Below, piece after piece: positions 36,280 to 44,553 of a stretch of DNA of 58,517 bases (position 1 is the first letter of the stretch; each line of letters starts with the position of its first letter). The notes below the pieces were generated by a model that was given only the letters and a program-made list of their open reading frames with translations, was not told where the DNA came from and ran no database searches. A program made the translations under genes and the position numbers. Source of the stretch: an uncultured Clostridia bacterium. Its GTDB lineage: Bacteria > Bacillota > Clostridia > Christensenellales > Aristaeellaceae. The stretch spans positions 1-58,517 of the forward strand of contig CAKUAV010000004.1 of the NCBI GenBank assembly GCA_934636425.1, given 5' to 3'.

Positions 36280-36496
36280 GCTTAGACACGCTGTATCCAA
36301 ACGTCGCGCCATGAGTAAAGGCGGGCCTTACAGCGATTCGCCGCGCTGCGACCGCCGCTCCGAAAGGCCATCCGAACGACGAATGAGCTTCGCCATAGCC
36401 TTAGACACGCTGTATCCAAACGCCGCGCCGAAAGGCAATCCGAACGACGAATGAGCTTCGCCATAGCCTTGGACACGCTGTATCCAAACGCCGCGT
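36280..36496. repeat. 68-bp direct repeats in a 377-bp gene-free interval
   Basis: Two full copies (36361-36428 and 36429-36496) differ at only a few positions and share CGAAAGGC, CGAACGACGAATGAGC, TTCGCCATAGCCTT and ACACGCTGTATCCAAACG. A truncated third copy (about 36280-36310) has GAATGAGCTTAGACACG and the same end. Nothing else is seen between the stop at 36216 and the terminator at 36541. Confidence 0.85.
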
Positions 36497-36540
36497 CAAA
36501 GCCGCCCATTGAACGCGCTCAAAACCGTGCGCCGGCATAA

Positions 36541-36585
36541 AAAGCGCGGGGGACGCTTTTCTTTTCAGCGTCTCCCGCGCGCTTT
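36541..36585 (-). terminator. Terminator after the Gfo/Idh/MocA oxidoreductase gene
   Basis: On the minus strand AAAGCGCGCGGGAGACGCT pairs with AGCGTCCCCCGCGCTTT, followed by TTTATG. The stem is long and nearly perfect. Confidence 0.85.
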
Positions 36586-36593
36586 GCGGCTTG

Positions 36594-37757
36594 TCAGACT
36601 TCGGGAATCTCTATAGCCAGCTCGCAGCCGGCCTTCGCGGAGCGGCATATGCCGTCGATGATCGCCTGATTGTAGATGATCTGGCTGGTGGGCACCGGCG
36701 AGGCCGTGCCGTTCTTCACCGCGTCCAGGAAGGAGCGCACCTTGCGGTCGAAATTGGACAGATCGTCCCTGCGCGGCACAATCGGGATCACCGTCTGAAC
36801 GTGCGAGCCGGCAATGTCGTGATAGAGCGTCATGGGGCCTCCGACCGTGCCGTTCCAGCAGTCTGTCGAGGGGATGCGCAGCGCGCCCTCTGTGCCGAAG
36901 AGTATTGTGTCGCCGGGGGTGTCGACGTGCATGGCCCATGCGATGCGGAAATCGAGAATCACATCGCCCTCAAGCCGTATGAACGCCGCGGCGAAATCAT
37001 CCACGCTGAACACGGCGGCGCGCTCGGGCATGGTGTACTTCGGGTTCTTTCCGAAATAGTCGGAGGTGTAGCCGGTGACGGTCAGCGGCTTGGGATAGCC
37101 AATGGCGTTGAGCACCATGTCGAGCGAATAGCAGCCGATGTCGGCCAGCGCGCCTATGCCGGCGGTCTCATCCATGATGAAGCTGGTCTTTGTGGCGCAG
37201 GGAATGCCGCGGCGGCGGCCTCCGCCGGTCTGTATGTAGTACACCTTGCCCAGCGCGCCCGATTCCACGATGCGCTTGATCATCTGCATATTCTCGTCAA
37301 AGCGGGGCTGGAAGCCTATGGAGAGCACCTTGCCGCTCTTCTTTTCGGCGCGGCGCATCTCGACGGCCTCGTCCAGCGTGACGCACATGGGCTTTTCGAG
37401 CAGCACATGAACGCCGTGCTCCAGCGCGGCGATTGTGCAGCAGGCGTGCTGGCGGTTGTATGTGCATACGCTCACCGCGTCCAGCTGTTCCTTGTCCAGC
37501 ATTTCCCTATAGTCGGCGTATATGTGAACGCCCTTCACGCCGAATTCCTCAAAGAACGCCTCTGCGCGGCCGGGGATGATCTCCGCCGCCGCGACCAGCT
37601 CCACGTCGGGCATTTTGAGGTAGCTCGCCATGTGGGCATGGGCGATGCCGCCCGTGCCGATGATGCCCACGCGCAGCTTTTTGCTCGCGTCGATCGCTTC
37701 CTTCTCCGCGGCCTGAGTGAACTGGCTCAGCACCGCGTCCGCATTCTGATTGGCCAT
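36594..37757 (-). CDS. Gfo/Idh/MocA-family oxidoreductase
   Basis: 387 residues. Rossmann motif VGIIGTGGIAHAHMASYLK and the EKPMCVTLDEAVE motif (Glu-Lys-Pro with the conserved Lys) identify the family, NAD(P)-dependent dehydrogenases of sugars and inositols. The C-terminal half has the expected beta-sheet domain with DIGCYSLDMVLNAIG (conserved Asp/His region). ATG at 37757 behind AAGGAGGACATACCC is chosen over 37775. It is followed in the same direction from an SGNH hydrolase, suggesting a joint role in breakdown of a modified sugar. Confidence 0.92.
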   Translation of the reverse strand: MANQNADAVLSQFTQAAEKEAIDASKKLRVGIIGTGGIAHAHMASYLKMPDVELVAAAEIIPGRAEAFFEEFGVKGVHIYADYREMLDKEQLDAVSVCTYNRQHACCTIAALEHGVHVLLEKPMCVTLDEAVEMRRAEKKSGKVLSIGFQPRFDENMQMIKRIVESGALGKVYYIQTGGGRRRGIPCATKTSFIMDETAGIGALADIGCYSLDMVLNAIGYPKPLTVTGYTSDYFGKNPKYTMPERAAVFSVDDFAAAFIRLEGDVILDFRIAWAMHVDTPGDTILFGTEGALRIPSTDCWNGTVGGPMTLYHDIAGSHVQTVIPIVPRRDDLSNFDRKVRSFLDAVKNGTASPVPTSQIIYNQAIIDGICRSAKAGCELAIEIPEV

Positions 37758-37793
37758 GGGTATGTCCTCCTTCATTCAGGCGGCTGCGCCTGA

Positions 37794-38738
37794 TTATTGC
37801 TTCAGGCAGGCCTCCACGCAGGCGATTTCCTGCTCCTGCGCGGGCCTGACGTCGCCGTCCAGGGCGAAATAGTTGTCCACCATGCCCGTCCAGAACTCAT
37901 TGGGCGCGGTCTTTCTGAACGCCTTCAGATGGGCGCGGCGCGCCTCCTCCGTGCCGGGATGATCGCGCAGCAGCAGCCACTCGGCGTTCCAGTATGCGCG
38001 CACCTTCCGCTCCGCCTCATAGCGCGCGCGGTTGACGGGGAGCAGCTCTTCCCAGCCGGGCAGCGAATCGACACTCAGCACGGTCGGCTCGTCCACCAGC
38101 CCCTGCGCGGCCAGGAACAGATGCGCCATGCACACATGGCCAAACTCGTCGGGATGCACGCGGTCGGGGCGAATCATGGGATGCGCGGCGTTCAAAAAGC
38201 GGATGGGCGCGTGCAGATTGACGAAACCCGAGCCGGTCTGCGCGGCGATGCGGCGGTTGATCTCGCCCAGATATTCAAGGCCCGCGTCGCAGCCGATCTT
38301 GTCCAGCGCGCGGGGATCGGTCGACTCGTCGTAGATCGTGGGCGTGACGAATGTCAGCTTCACGCCGCGCTGAAGCAGCAGAACGGTCAGCGCGCGCAGG
38401 CGCTTTTCGTAATTGCCGATCGCCTCCATGCGTTTTTCGAGCCGCTTGTCGGCAATGTCGTTTTCTTCAGGCTTGATTTCGTACAGGCCGCGATTGACGT
38501 CGTTCATGCCCAGCATGATGACGGCGTGGGTGGGCTTATAGTTCTCGCCGTTGCCCCGGTCGTAATATTCCAGCGCGCTGACAGCCGAGCCGCCGGAAAT
38601 GCCCGCGTTGTACATCCGAATGTCGCTCTTGGGGAAATGGCGCAGATAGTAATCGTAGATATGGGCGATCCATATGCCGCCGCAGGTGATGCTGTCGCCG
38701 ATGAACACGACGCGCGCGTGGTTGGGAAAGCGATTCAT
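37794..38738 (-). CDS. SGNH/GDSL hydrolase
   Basis: 314 residues. Catalytic blocks are VVFIGDSITCGGIWI (Ser), YNAGISGGSA (Gly), IMLGMNDVNRGL (Asn) and RPDRVHPDEFGH (Asp and His). Probably a carbohydrate acetylesterase or lipase-like enzyme, cytoplasmic. It lies 36 bases upstream of the Gfo/Idh/MocA gene and likely shares its transcript. Confidence 0.87.
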   Translation of the reverse strand: MNRFPNHARVVFIGDSITCGGIWIAHIYDYYLRHFPKSDIRMYNAGISGGSAVSALEYYDRGNGENYKPTHAVIMLGMNDVNRGLYEIKPEENDIADKRLEKRMEAIGNYEKRLRALTVLLLQRGVKLTFVTPTIYDESTDPRALDKIGCDAGLEYLGEINRRIAAQTGSGFVNLHAPIRFLNAAHPMIRPDRVHPDEFGHVCMAHLFLAAQGLVDEPTVLSVDSLPGWEELLPVNRARYEAERKVRAYWNAEWLLLRDHPGTEEARRAHLKAFRKTAPNEFWTGMVDNYFALDGDVRPAQEQEIACVEACLKQ

Positions 38739-38783
38739 TGTGCCTCATCCTCTCCGTGGCCGCCGTCCGGGCGGCGCTTTTGC

Positions 38784-39716
38784 TTACGCCTTTTTCTGAT
38801 TGTTGCGTCCAATCTCCTCGGCGCGCTTCAGGACGTTCCACAGATTCAATCCGGCGATCTTCTCAACGTCGCTCTCGCTGTAGCCGTGCTTTATGAGCAG
38901 ACTGATCAGCGCCGGGAAGTCGCCCGGATTGCCCAGCCCCTCGGGCCATTCGTCTATGCCGTCGAAATCCGAGCCGAAGCCCAGCACGTCTATGCCGCCC
39001 AGCTCGGCGATGCCGTCGATATGGCGCAGCACGTCGTCCAGCGTGGCCTTTTCGCCCTCGCGCAGGAAGTTCGAATAGAAGTTGATGCCGATGAAGCCCT
39101 TCTTTTCGATGATGGCCTTCACCTGATCGTCGCTCAGGTTGCGGCAGTGCCCGCACAGCTTTTTGAGATTGGAATGGCTGGCAATGGGCGGCAGAGACGC
39201 GCGCTCGACCACATCCCAGAAGCCCGCCTCATTGAGATGCGACATATCGGGGAGTATGCCCAGATAGTCCATCTCGCGCAGCAGCTCGAAGCCGAACGGC
39301 TTGAGACCCTGCGTGGACTGTGACTTGGCCGAATAGCCGATTTCGTTTTCGTTGTTCCATGTGAGCGCGATCATGCGGATGCGCGCTTCGTTGTAGAACT
39401 CGTACAGCCGGTTGATGCTGCCCTCCAGCATTTCACCGCCCTCTATGGAGAGAACGCCGTGGGGCGTTTTGGGCGGCTCGTCGGGCAGATCGCCCAGATA
39501 GAGCGGCACGCCCAGCCGCTCCTTGTTGTCCAGCATGGCGCGGCCCTTTTCGTAGGGCTGGCCGCTCATGCCGCGGCTGCCGGCGAACATGGCGAAGGTC
39601 TGCAGCCCCACGCCGCCCTGAACCAGCCTTTCGGGCGTAATCATGCACTTTTCGGGATCCATATTCTGCACGGCGATGCTGTAGAGCGTATCGCAGTGCG
39701 CGTCGGCAACAAACAT
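38784..39716 (-). CDS. Membrane-dipeptidase-type metallopeptidase (peptidase family M19)
   Basis: 310 residues. Zinc ligands appear as DAHCDT near the N-terminus, DMSHLNEAGFWDV, PIASHSNLKKLCGHCRN and GFGSDFDGID near the C-terminus, the M19 renal dipeptidase pattern. It would cleave dipeptides, possibly with D-residues. A much longer open frame exists, but ATG at 39716 follows GGAGGG with 7-base spacing and fits the family start. It runs in the same direction as the PocR-AraC regulator upstream. Confidence 0.9.
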   Translation of the reverse strand: MFVADAHCDTLYSIAVQNMDPEKCMITPERLVQGGVGLQTFAMFAGSRGMSGQPYEKGRAMLDNKERLGVPLYLGDLPDEPPKTPHGVLSIEGGEMLEGSINRLYEFYNEARIRMIALTWNNENEIGYSAKSQSTQGLKPFGFELLREMDYLGILPDMSHLNEAGFWDVVERASLPPIASHSNLKKLCGHCRNLSDDQVKAIIEKKGFIGINFYSNFLREGEKATLDDVLRHIDGIAELGGIDVLGFGSDFDGIDEWPEGLGNPGDFPALISLLIKHGYSESDVEKIAGLNLWNVLKRAEEIGRNNQKKA

Positions 39717-39730
39717 TTTTTTACCCTCCG

Positions 39731-40621
39731 TCATGTTGTTTTTTTGTATTTTTTCCGATAGGCGCTGGGGCTGAGCCTCGTCAGCGCGCGGAACCGGCGT
39801 GAAAAGTAGTTCTGATCGGGAAAGCCCACGTTGACGGCCAGACTGCCGATCGAGATCTCGGACGATCTGAGATATTCGCACGCCCGCGCGATGCGGCGGC
39901 GCGTTATGTAGTCGGTCACACTCTCGCCGCCAGCGCGCCGGAACAGCCGCGTCAAATGCGCCGGCGTGATGTGCAGTTCCCGCGCCACATCGCCCGCGCC
40001 TATGGGCAGGCTGAAGTGATCGTCGATATACTTGCGCGCCCGCTCGACGTGCGTGGGCTCGCTGGCGACGCAGCAGCCGGACAGCGCGTCCTCGCCCAGT
40101 CGGCTGACCAGATAGCGAAACGAATTGTCCAAAAGCGCGGCCGCGTCCCACAGATCGCTCAGCGCGACCTCGGGCAGATCGAAATAGCGCGCCTTCAGCG
40201 TTTCAACGCCCTTGCCGAACGGCTTGAGCCGCTTCTCGACCGACGGCCAGCCCAGACCGCCCCTGAGACGGCATTGCCCGACGAACGCCTCGCCGATCAT
40301 GCGATCCTCCAGCATGATGGGCACGACCAGCTCGCACAGTCCGGCATGGCAGGTGTGCAGGCAGGCGCGTCCCTCGCGCTCCGCCTGAGCCACGCCCTCG
40401 ATCACGTCGCTCTGTATGCAGGCCGCGCGCCCCTCGGGCAGCATGCGCACCGCCGCGCAGAAGGCCGACTCATGCCGCGACGCAACGCTTCCGACGCCCT
40501 CCAGCGCGCGCAGGCGATTGAGATCGTACAGACAGACGCTCAGCCCCGTCAGCCGCGTCACCGCGCCGATCGCCCGGCTGATGTATTCGGCCGACCACGC
40601 GCCAATGTCCTCATCCTGCAT
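39731..40621 (-). CDS. PocR-domain AraC-family transcriptional regulator
   Basis: 296 residues. The N-terminal half has the PocR sensor signature, with clustered cysteines and ACLHTCHAGLCELVVPIM followed by GEAFVGQCRL. The C-terminal half has two helix-turn-helix units (GAGDVARELHITPAHLTRLFRRAGG and SIGSLAVNVGFPDQNYFSRRFRALT). PocR sensors respond to small diols or hydrocarbon derivatives. Start ATG follows GGAGGTGAGCGG. It is divergent from the ferredoxin-flavoprotein pair and probably activates it. Confidence 0.88.
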   Translation of the reverse strand: MQDEDIGAWSAEYISRAIGAVTRLTGLSVCLYDLNRLRALEGVGSVASRHESAFCAAVRMLPEGRAACIQSDVIEGVAQAEREGRACLHTCHAGLCELVVPIMLEDRMIGEAFVGQCRLRGGLGWPSVEKRLKPFGKGVETLKARYFDLPEVALSDLWDAAALLDNSFRYLVSRLGEDALSGCCVASEPTHVERARKYIDDHFSLPIGAGDVARELHITPAHLTRLFRRAGGESVTDYITRRRIARACEYLRSSEISIGSLAVNVGFPDQNYFSRRFRALTRLSPSAYRKKYKKTT

Positions 40622-40723
40622 CCGCTCACCTCCGCGCCGCTATTATAGCACAGGCCGCCGCCCACCGCAACGTCCCCATTTCAAGAAGATCAAAAAAATG
40701 CTAATTGACGCGCCGTTTGTCGC

Positions 40724-40752
40724 TGTCTTCGCTCTGCAAAGTCTGCTATGAT
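40724..40752 (+). promoter_or_regulatory. Weak-minus-35, extended-minus-10 promoter of the ferredoxin operon
   Basis: TATGAT at 40747-40752 is preceded by TGC (extended -10), while the -35 position 17 bp upstream (TGTCTT) is poor. Such promoters often need an activator; the divergent PocR-AraC regulator is the obvious candidate. Confidence 0.5.
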
Positions 40753-40785
40753 GATTTTGAAGAGAGCGGCAGGAGGAGAGGCATT

Positions 40786-40971
40786 ATGAGTTCCATCGTT
40801 TACGTCGTTTCAAAGGGCTGCACGCTGTGCGGCATGTGCATGAGCGAGTGCAGCCGCGGCGCAATCAGCATGACGCGCGAGGGCGCGCGCATTAATCCCG
40901 ACAAATGCGTGGGCTGCGGCCGCTGCGCGCGGAACTGCGCGTCCGAGGCCATCGCCCGCGCGGAGCGATAA
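40786..40971 (+). CDS. Small 2[4Fe-4S] ferredoxin-like protein
   Basis: 61 residues with two four-cysteine clusters, CTLCGMCMSECSRGA and CVGCGRCARNC. ATG at 40786 has GGAGGAGAGG ahead; the longer frame is not needed. It probably carries electrons to or from the flavoprotein encoded 25 bases downstream. Confidence 0.87.
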   Translation: MSSIVYVVSKGCTLCGMCMSECSRGAISMTREGARINPDKCVGCGRCARNCASEAIARAER

Positions 40972-40996
40972 CGCACTTCACAAGGAGGAGAACAGC

Positions 40997-42580
40997 ATGA
41001 TCGAGCTGAAGAAAACTCAAAACGGCATTGAAATGGCCGCGCGCGAGATTCCCGTTTTCGGCCAGTGGGACGTTGTGGTCGTGGGCGGCGGCATGGGCGG
41101 CGTGGGCGCGGCCATGGCGGCCGGCAGGCGCGGCTGGAAGACGCTGCTCATCGAGTCGATGGGCGCGCTGGGCGGCCTGGCCACGATGGGTCTGGTGAAC
41201 ATCCCGCTGGACTTCGTCTCCGGACTGGGCGTCGAGATGATCGACGAGCTGGAGAAGATCGACGGCCACTGGCACCGCAACACCGACCCGGAAAAGCACA
41301 AGCTGGTGCTCGACCGCATGCTGGAAAAGTACGGCTGCGACGTGCTGCTCCAGATCACGGTCATCGATTCCATCGTCGAGAACGGCGCGATCGCCGGCGT
41401 GGTCGTGCAGACGAAAACCGGCCCCGCGGCGATACTGGCGCGGCGCGTCGTGGACGCTTCGGGCGACAGCGACGCGGCGTTCTTTGCCGGCGCGCGCACG
41501 GTCAGCGGCCGCCCGGGCGACGGCATGAGTCAGGCCTGCTCGCTGGAATTCACGCTGGGCGGCGTGGACTGGGACGCGTATCTTTCGTCCGACCTCAAAA
41601 AGACCGATCCCAAGTGGATCCGCACAATCCGCGCGGCGCTCGAGAACGGCGATCTGCCCTACGAGGTGGACAATCACCTCAACTGGATCACGCATCTGCC
41701 CGGTCGCCCGCAGCACTGCGGCAGGGACGAGGTGAGCATCTGTCTGGCGCACAGCCGCAACTGCTTCCCGCTGCGCATGGGCGAGATGAGCCGCATGTTC
41801 CGCGAGGGCCGCGAGCAGGTCGATTTCCTCGTGCGCTTCATCAAAAAGTACATCCCCGGCTTTGAGAACTGCTACATGAGCGCCACCGCCTCGATGATGG
41901 GCGTGCGCGAAAGCCGGCGCGTGATGGGCGAATATGTGCTGACCGCAGAGGACATCGCGCATCTGCGCAAGTTCGACGACGTGATCTGCATCAGCACGCA
42001 CGGCTATGACGTACACAACTACGACGGCCCCGGCAACATCAAGTGGGCCGAGATGGAGATCGACGGCAGGACGCAGTACGTCATCTGCAACGCGGGCGGC
42101 TTCGGCGCGACCACGCCCCCGCCGAACGGTATGCCCGTGGTCAACGTCCGCGGCGAATCGATGGAGAACGCCGTGTTTGAAACGAATGGCTATTACGACA
42201 TACCCTATCGCTGCCTTGTGCCCGAGAAGCTGGACAATCTGCTGGTCGCCGGCCGCAATCTGTCCTCCGACGTGAACGCGCAGTCCGGCTCGCGGCTGAT
42301 CCTCGCCTGTCTGAACATGGGCGAGGCCGCCGGCACCGCCATGGCCATATCGCTGGCCGAGAACATCCGCCCGCGCGACGTCGACGTAAAGGCGCTGCAG
42401 GCCGAGCTGATCGCCTCGGGCTGCAACATCGGCCAGAATATGCGCGCGATTCCCGGCATTGATCCCGCCGCGACGTTCGAGGATCGCCATGCCAATCCCG
42501 AGCTGATCGGCAGGAATCGCCGGCGCGGCGGCTACGAGCGCTCGCTGGAAGAGGTCTCCGCGCCATGGGAAAAGAAATAG
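40997..42580 (+). CDS. FAD-dependent oxidoreductase
   Basis: 527 residues. FAD-binding VVVVGGGMGGVGAAMAAGRRG near the N-terminus, then MGALGGLATMGLVN and VVDASGDSDAAFFAG, match the FAD_oxidored family of putative fumarate-reductase-like or thiazole-synthase-like flavoproteins. The late NLLVAGRNLSSDVNAQSGSR block completes the FAD site. Start follows AAGGAGGAG. Together with the ferredoxin and the PocR regulator it suggests an inducible anaerobic redox step on an unknown small organic substrate. Confidence 0.87.
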   Translation: MIELKKTQNGIEMAAREIPVFGQWDVVVVGGGMGGVGAAMAAGRRGWKTLLIESMGALGGLATMGLVNIPLDFVSGLGVEMIDELEKIDGHWHRNTDPEKHKLVLDRMLEKYGCDVLLQITVIDSIVENGAIAGVVVQTKTGPAAILARRVVDASGDSDAAFFAGARTVSGRPGDGMSQACSLEFTLGGVDWDAYLSSDLKKTDPKWIRTIRAALENGDLPYEVDNHLNWITHLPGRPQHCGRDEVSICLAHSRNCFPLRMGEMSRMFREGREQVDFLVRFIKKYIPGFENCYMSATASMMGVRESRRVMGEYVLTAEDIAHLRKFDDVICISTHGYDVHNYDGPGNIKWAEMEIDGRTQYVICNAGGFGATTPPPNGMPVVNVRGESMENAVFETNGYYDIPYRCLVPEKLDNLLVAGRNLSSDVNAQSGSRLILACLNMGEAAGTAMAISLAENIRPRDVDVKALQAELIASGCNIGQNMRAIPGIDPAATFEDRHANPELIGRNRRRGGYERSLEEVSAPWEKK

Positions 42581-42586
42581 GTTCTT

Positions 42587-42702
42587 CACGGAATATTGGC
42601 GGGAATGCACGTCCATAGCGGCAAAATATGACATAACTTCGCCATGAGAGAACCTGCAAAGAAGGAAAAAATGCGTGTTTGGCCGTGCAATCTTTGCTTC
42701 CA
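42587..42702 (+). repeat. Dispersed non-coding repeat, copy 2
   Basis: Aligns with 10530-10642 read on the minus strand (see that entry). It lies right after the flavoprotein gene. The remainder of the 353-bp gap (42703-42933) shows no gene, promoter or terminator that I can support. Confidence 0.7.
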
Positions 42703-42933
42703 TGCTGTTCACGTCTCTCTGCGCGCCTTGCTTTCCCCGGCTTTTTCGTGAAGAGCCAGGAAACAGCGCCTGTATGACGGCGTGAAGCCGCCGCTGCGCT
42801 GCGGAGAATTTGTCAGACGCGCTCCGGCAATGCGCCGCCCTATGAAACGCCCGCGCATCAGCCTTTCGAAGCCCGATGATACAGCAAGCCGCCGCTCGCG
42901 GTCATGGCCGGAGCGGCAGCTTTACTTTTCACT

Positions 42934-43506
42934 TTATCGCGCGCTTTTCTTCAGCGCTTCCCACTCGCGGCGCAGCATCGCATAGACGACGAGATCATAA
43001 AACGCGCCGTCCGGCAGCTTTTGGCTCTCGCGCAGCACACCCTCGCGGACGAAGCCGCACTTCTGCGCGACGCGTCCGGACGCGGGATTCTGCGGCGCAT
43101 GGAGAATCTCAATGCGGTGAACGCCGACCTCCTCGAAGAAAAAGTCCCGCACCGCACAGACGGCCTCGCTCATCAGGCCTCTGCTCCACCAGTCGTATCC
43201 CAGGCAATAGCCCAGATCGATCGATTCGTGCCGCTCGCTCAGGCGCATGCCGGCAAGCCCGCCCACCGGCCGGCCGCCGCAGACGATCGCCCAGTTGTAA
43301 TAGTCCGCGCGCTCATAGCCGGCGCACCAGCCCTCGAGCAGCGCGCGCGTATTTTCGACCTGCCCGTGCGGCCGCCAGGTGAGATGGCGCGTCACGCGCG
43401 GATCGTTCGCCCAGTTGTCGAACATGGCCTGCGCGTCGGAGGCCTCAAAGCGGCGCAGCGTCAGGCGGGGCGTGGTAAGCGTTGCGGTTCCCTTGTGGTT
43501 CAGCAT
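42934..43506 (-). CDS. RimJ/RimL-type GNAT N-acetyltransferase
   Basis: 190 residues. LTLRRFEASDAQAMFDNWANDPRV at the N-terminus, LGYCLGYDWWSRGLMSEAV (motif A region) and NPASGRVAQKCGFVREGVLRE (motif B) are the standard blocks of GNATs related to ribosomal protein acetyltransferases. Likely acetylates a protein N-terminus or small molecule. It follows the short-chain dehydrogenase by 12 bases and probably shares its transcript. Confidence 0.9.
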   Translation of the reverse strand: MLNHKGTATLTTPRLTLRRFEASDAQAMFDNWANDPRVTRHLTWRPHGQVENTRALLEGWCAGYERADYYNWAIVCGGRPVGGLAGMRLSERHESIDLGYCLGYDWWSRGLMSEAVCAVRDFFFEEVGVHRIEILHAPQNPASGRVAQKCGFVREGVLRESQKLPDGAFYDLVVYAMLRREWEALKKSAR

Positions 43507-43518
43507 GGGCGCATCTCC

Positions 43519-44280
43519 TCAGCATTTCGTCAGCTTGACCAGCCATGCATGCGGCAGCAGCTTGGCCAGCACGCGATAGAATTTATAAAAGCCCGTCGGC
43601 GTATAGACCGCCTTGCCGCGGAAGGCCTGACGAACCGCGCCGTCCGCCGCCAGAGAGGCCGGAATGTGAGGCAGCGTGTCGAACGTCTTTGAATGGCCGC
43701 CCGATATGCCCGCCACATCCAGAAACTCCGTGTCCATGGGCGCGGGGCAGAGCGCCAGCACGTTGATATGGCGGCTCTTCAGCTCCTCGCGCAGCGCCCG
43801 TGACAGGCTGGCCACGAACGATTTCGTCGCGCCATAGACCGCCATGCGCGGCGTGGGCACGAACGAGGCGATCGAGCTGACGTTGATTATGACGCCGCCA
43901 TCCTTCATATGGGGAAGCGTCAGCGTGCACAGCGCCGTCAGCGCGCCGCAGTTGAGCGTCACCATGCCCACCTGAGAGGGCACGTCGCCCTCGGCCATGT
44001 CGCCCAGTATGCCGTAGCCGGCGTTGTTGATCAGCAGCTCGACCTCCGGCTTGCGCTCCTGAAGGAAACGCGCCAGCGCGTCATAGCTTTCGGAGGATGC
44101 CAGATCCAGCGGCAGTATCGTCACATTTTTGCCCGTCATATTCGCAGCCAGCGCCTCCATGCGCTCCCGGCGGCGGGCAATCAGCACGAATTCGTCGATT
44201 TCAGGGCGCTGCTGCATGACAGCGCGCACAAATTCACGTCCCAGTCCCGAGGACGCGCCGGTAATGATCGCCATGCTCAT
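43519..44280 (-). CDS. Short-chain dehydrogenase/reductase
   Basis: 253 residues of the classical SDR family. The cofactor-binding ITGASSGLGREFV, the structural NNAGYGILG, the catalytic Ser in INVSSIAS and the YGATKSF (Tyr-x-x-x-Lys) pair are intact. The C-terminal third is hydrophobic and positively charged near the end, compatible with membrane association. Substrate unknown. The gap 44281-44553 upstream shows no gene. Confidence 0.9.
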   Translation of the reverse strand: MSMAIITGASSGLGREFVRAVMQQRPEIDEFVLIARRRERMEALAANMTGKNVTILPLDLASSESYDALARFLQERKPEVELLINNAGYGILGDMAEGDVPSQVGMVTLNCGALTALCTLTLPHMKDGGVIINVSSIASFVPTPRMAVYGATKSFVASLSRALREELKSRHINVLALCPAPMDTEFLDVAGISGGHSKTFDTLPHIPASLAADGAVRQAFRGKAVYTPTGFYKFYRVLAKLLPHAWLVKLTKC

Positions 44281-44553
44281 ATGCTCAATTCTCCTTGTCC
44301 AGAGTCTGTTTTTAGCGGGAAACGCCTTACAGCATCCGCGGATTTTTCGCCAGTGCGCTCGAATGCCGCAGGATTGGCGGCGCTCAAGCGGAGGATTTTA
44401 TCGCCGGAATTTCAGCCCGGAAAATCCTTCGGACACAGTTTAAGCGCATACCGCCGCATCCCGATTCGGCGCAGGCATTTTTCCGAAATGATCTGAAAAA
44501 AGCCCGCCATGCCCTTCTCTCAAGCGCAGCCCTTCATGCCGTCAGGGCGCTGC

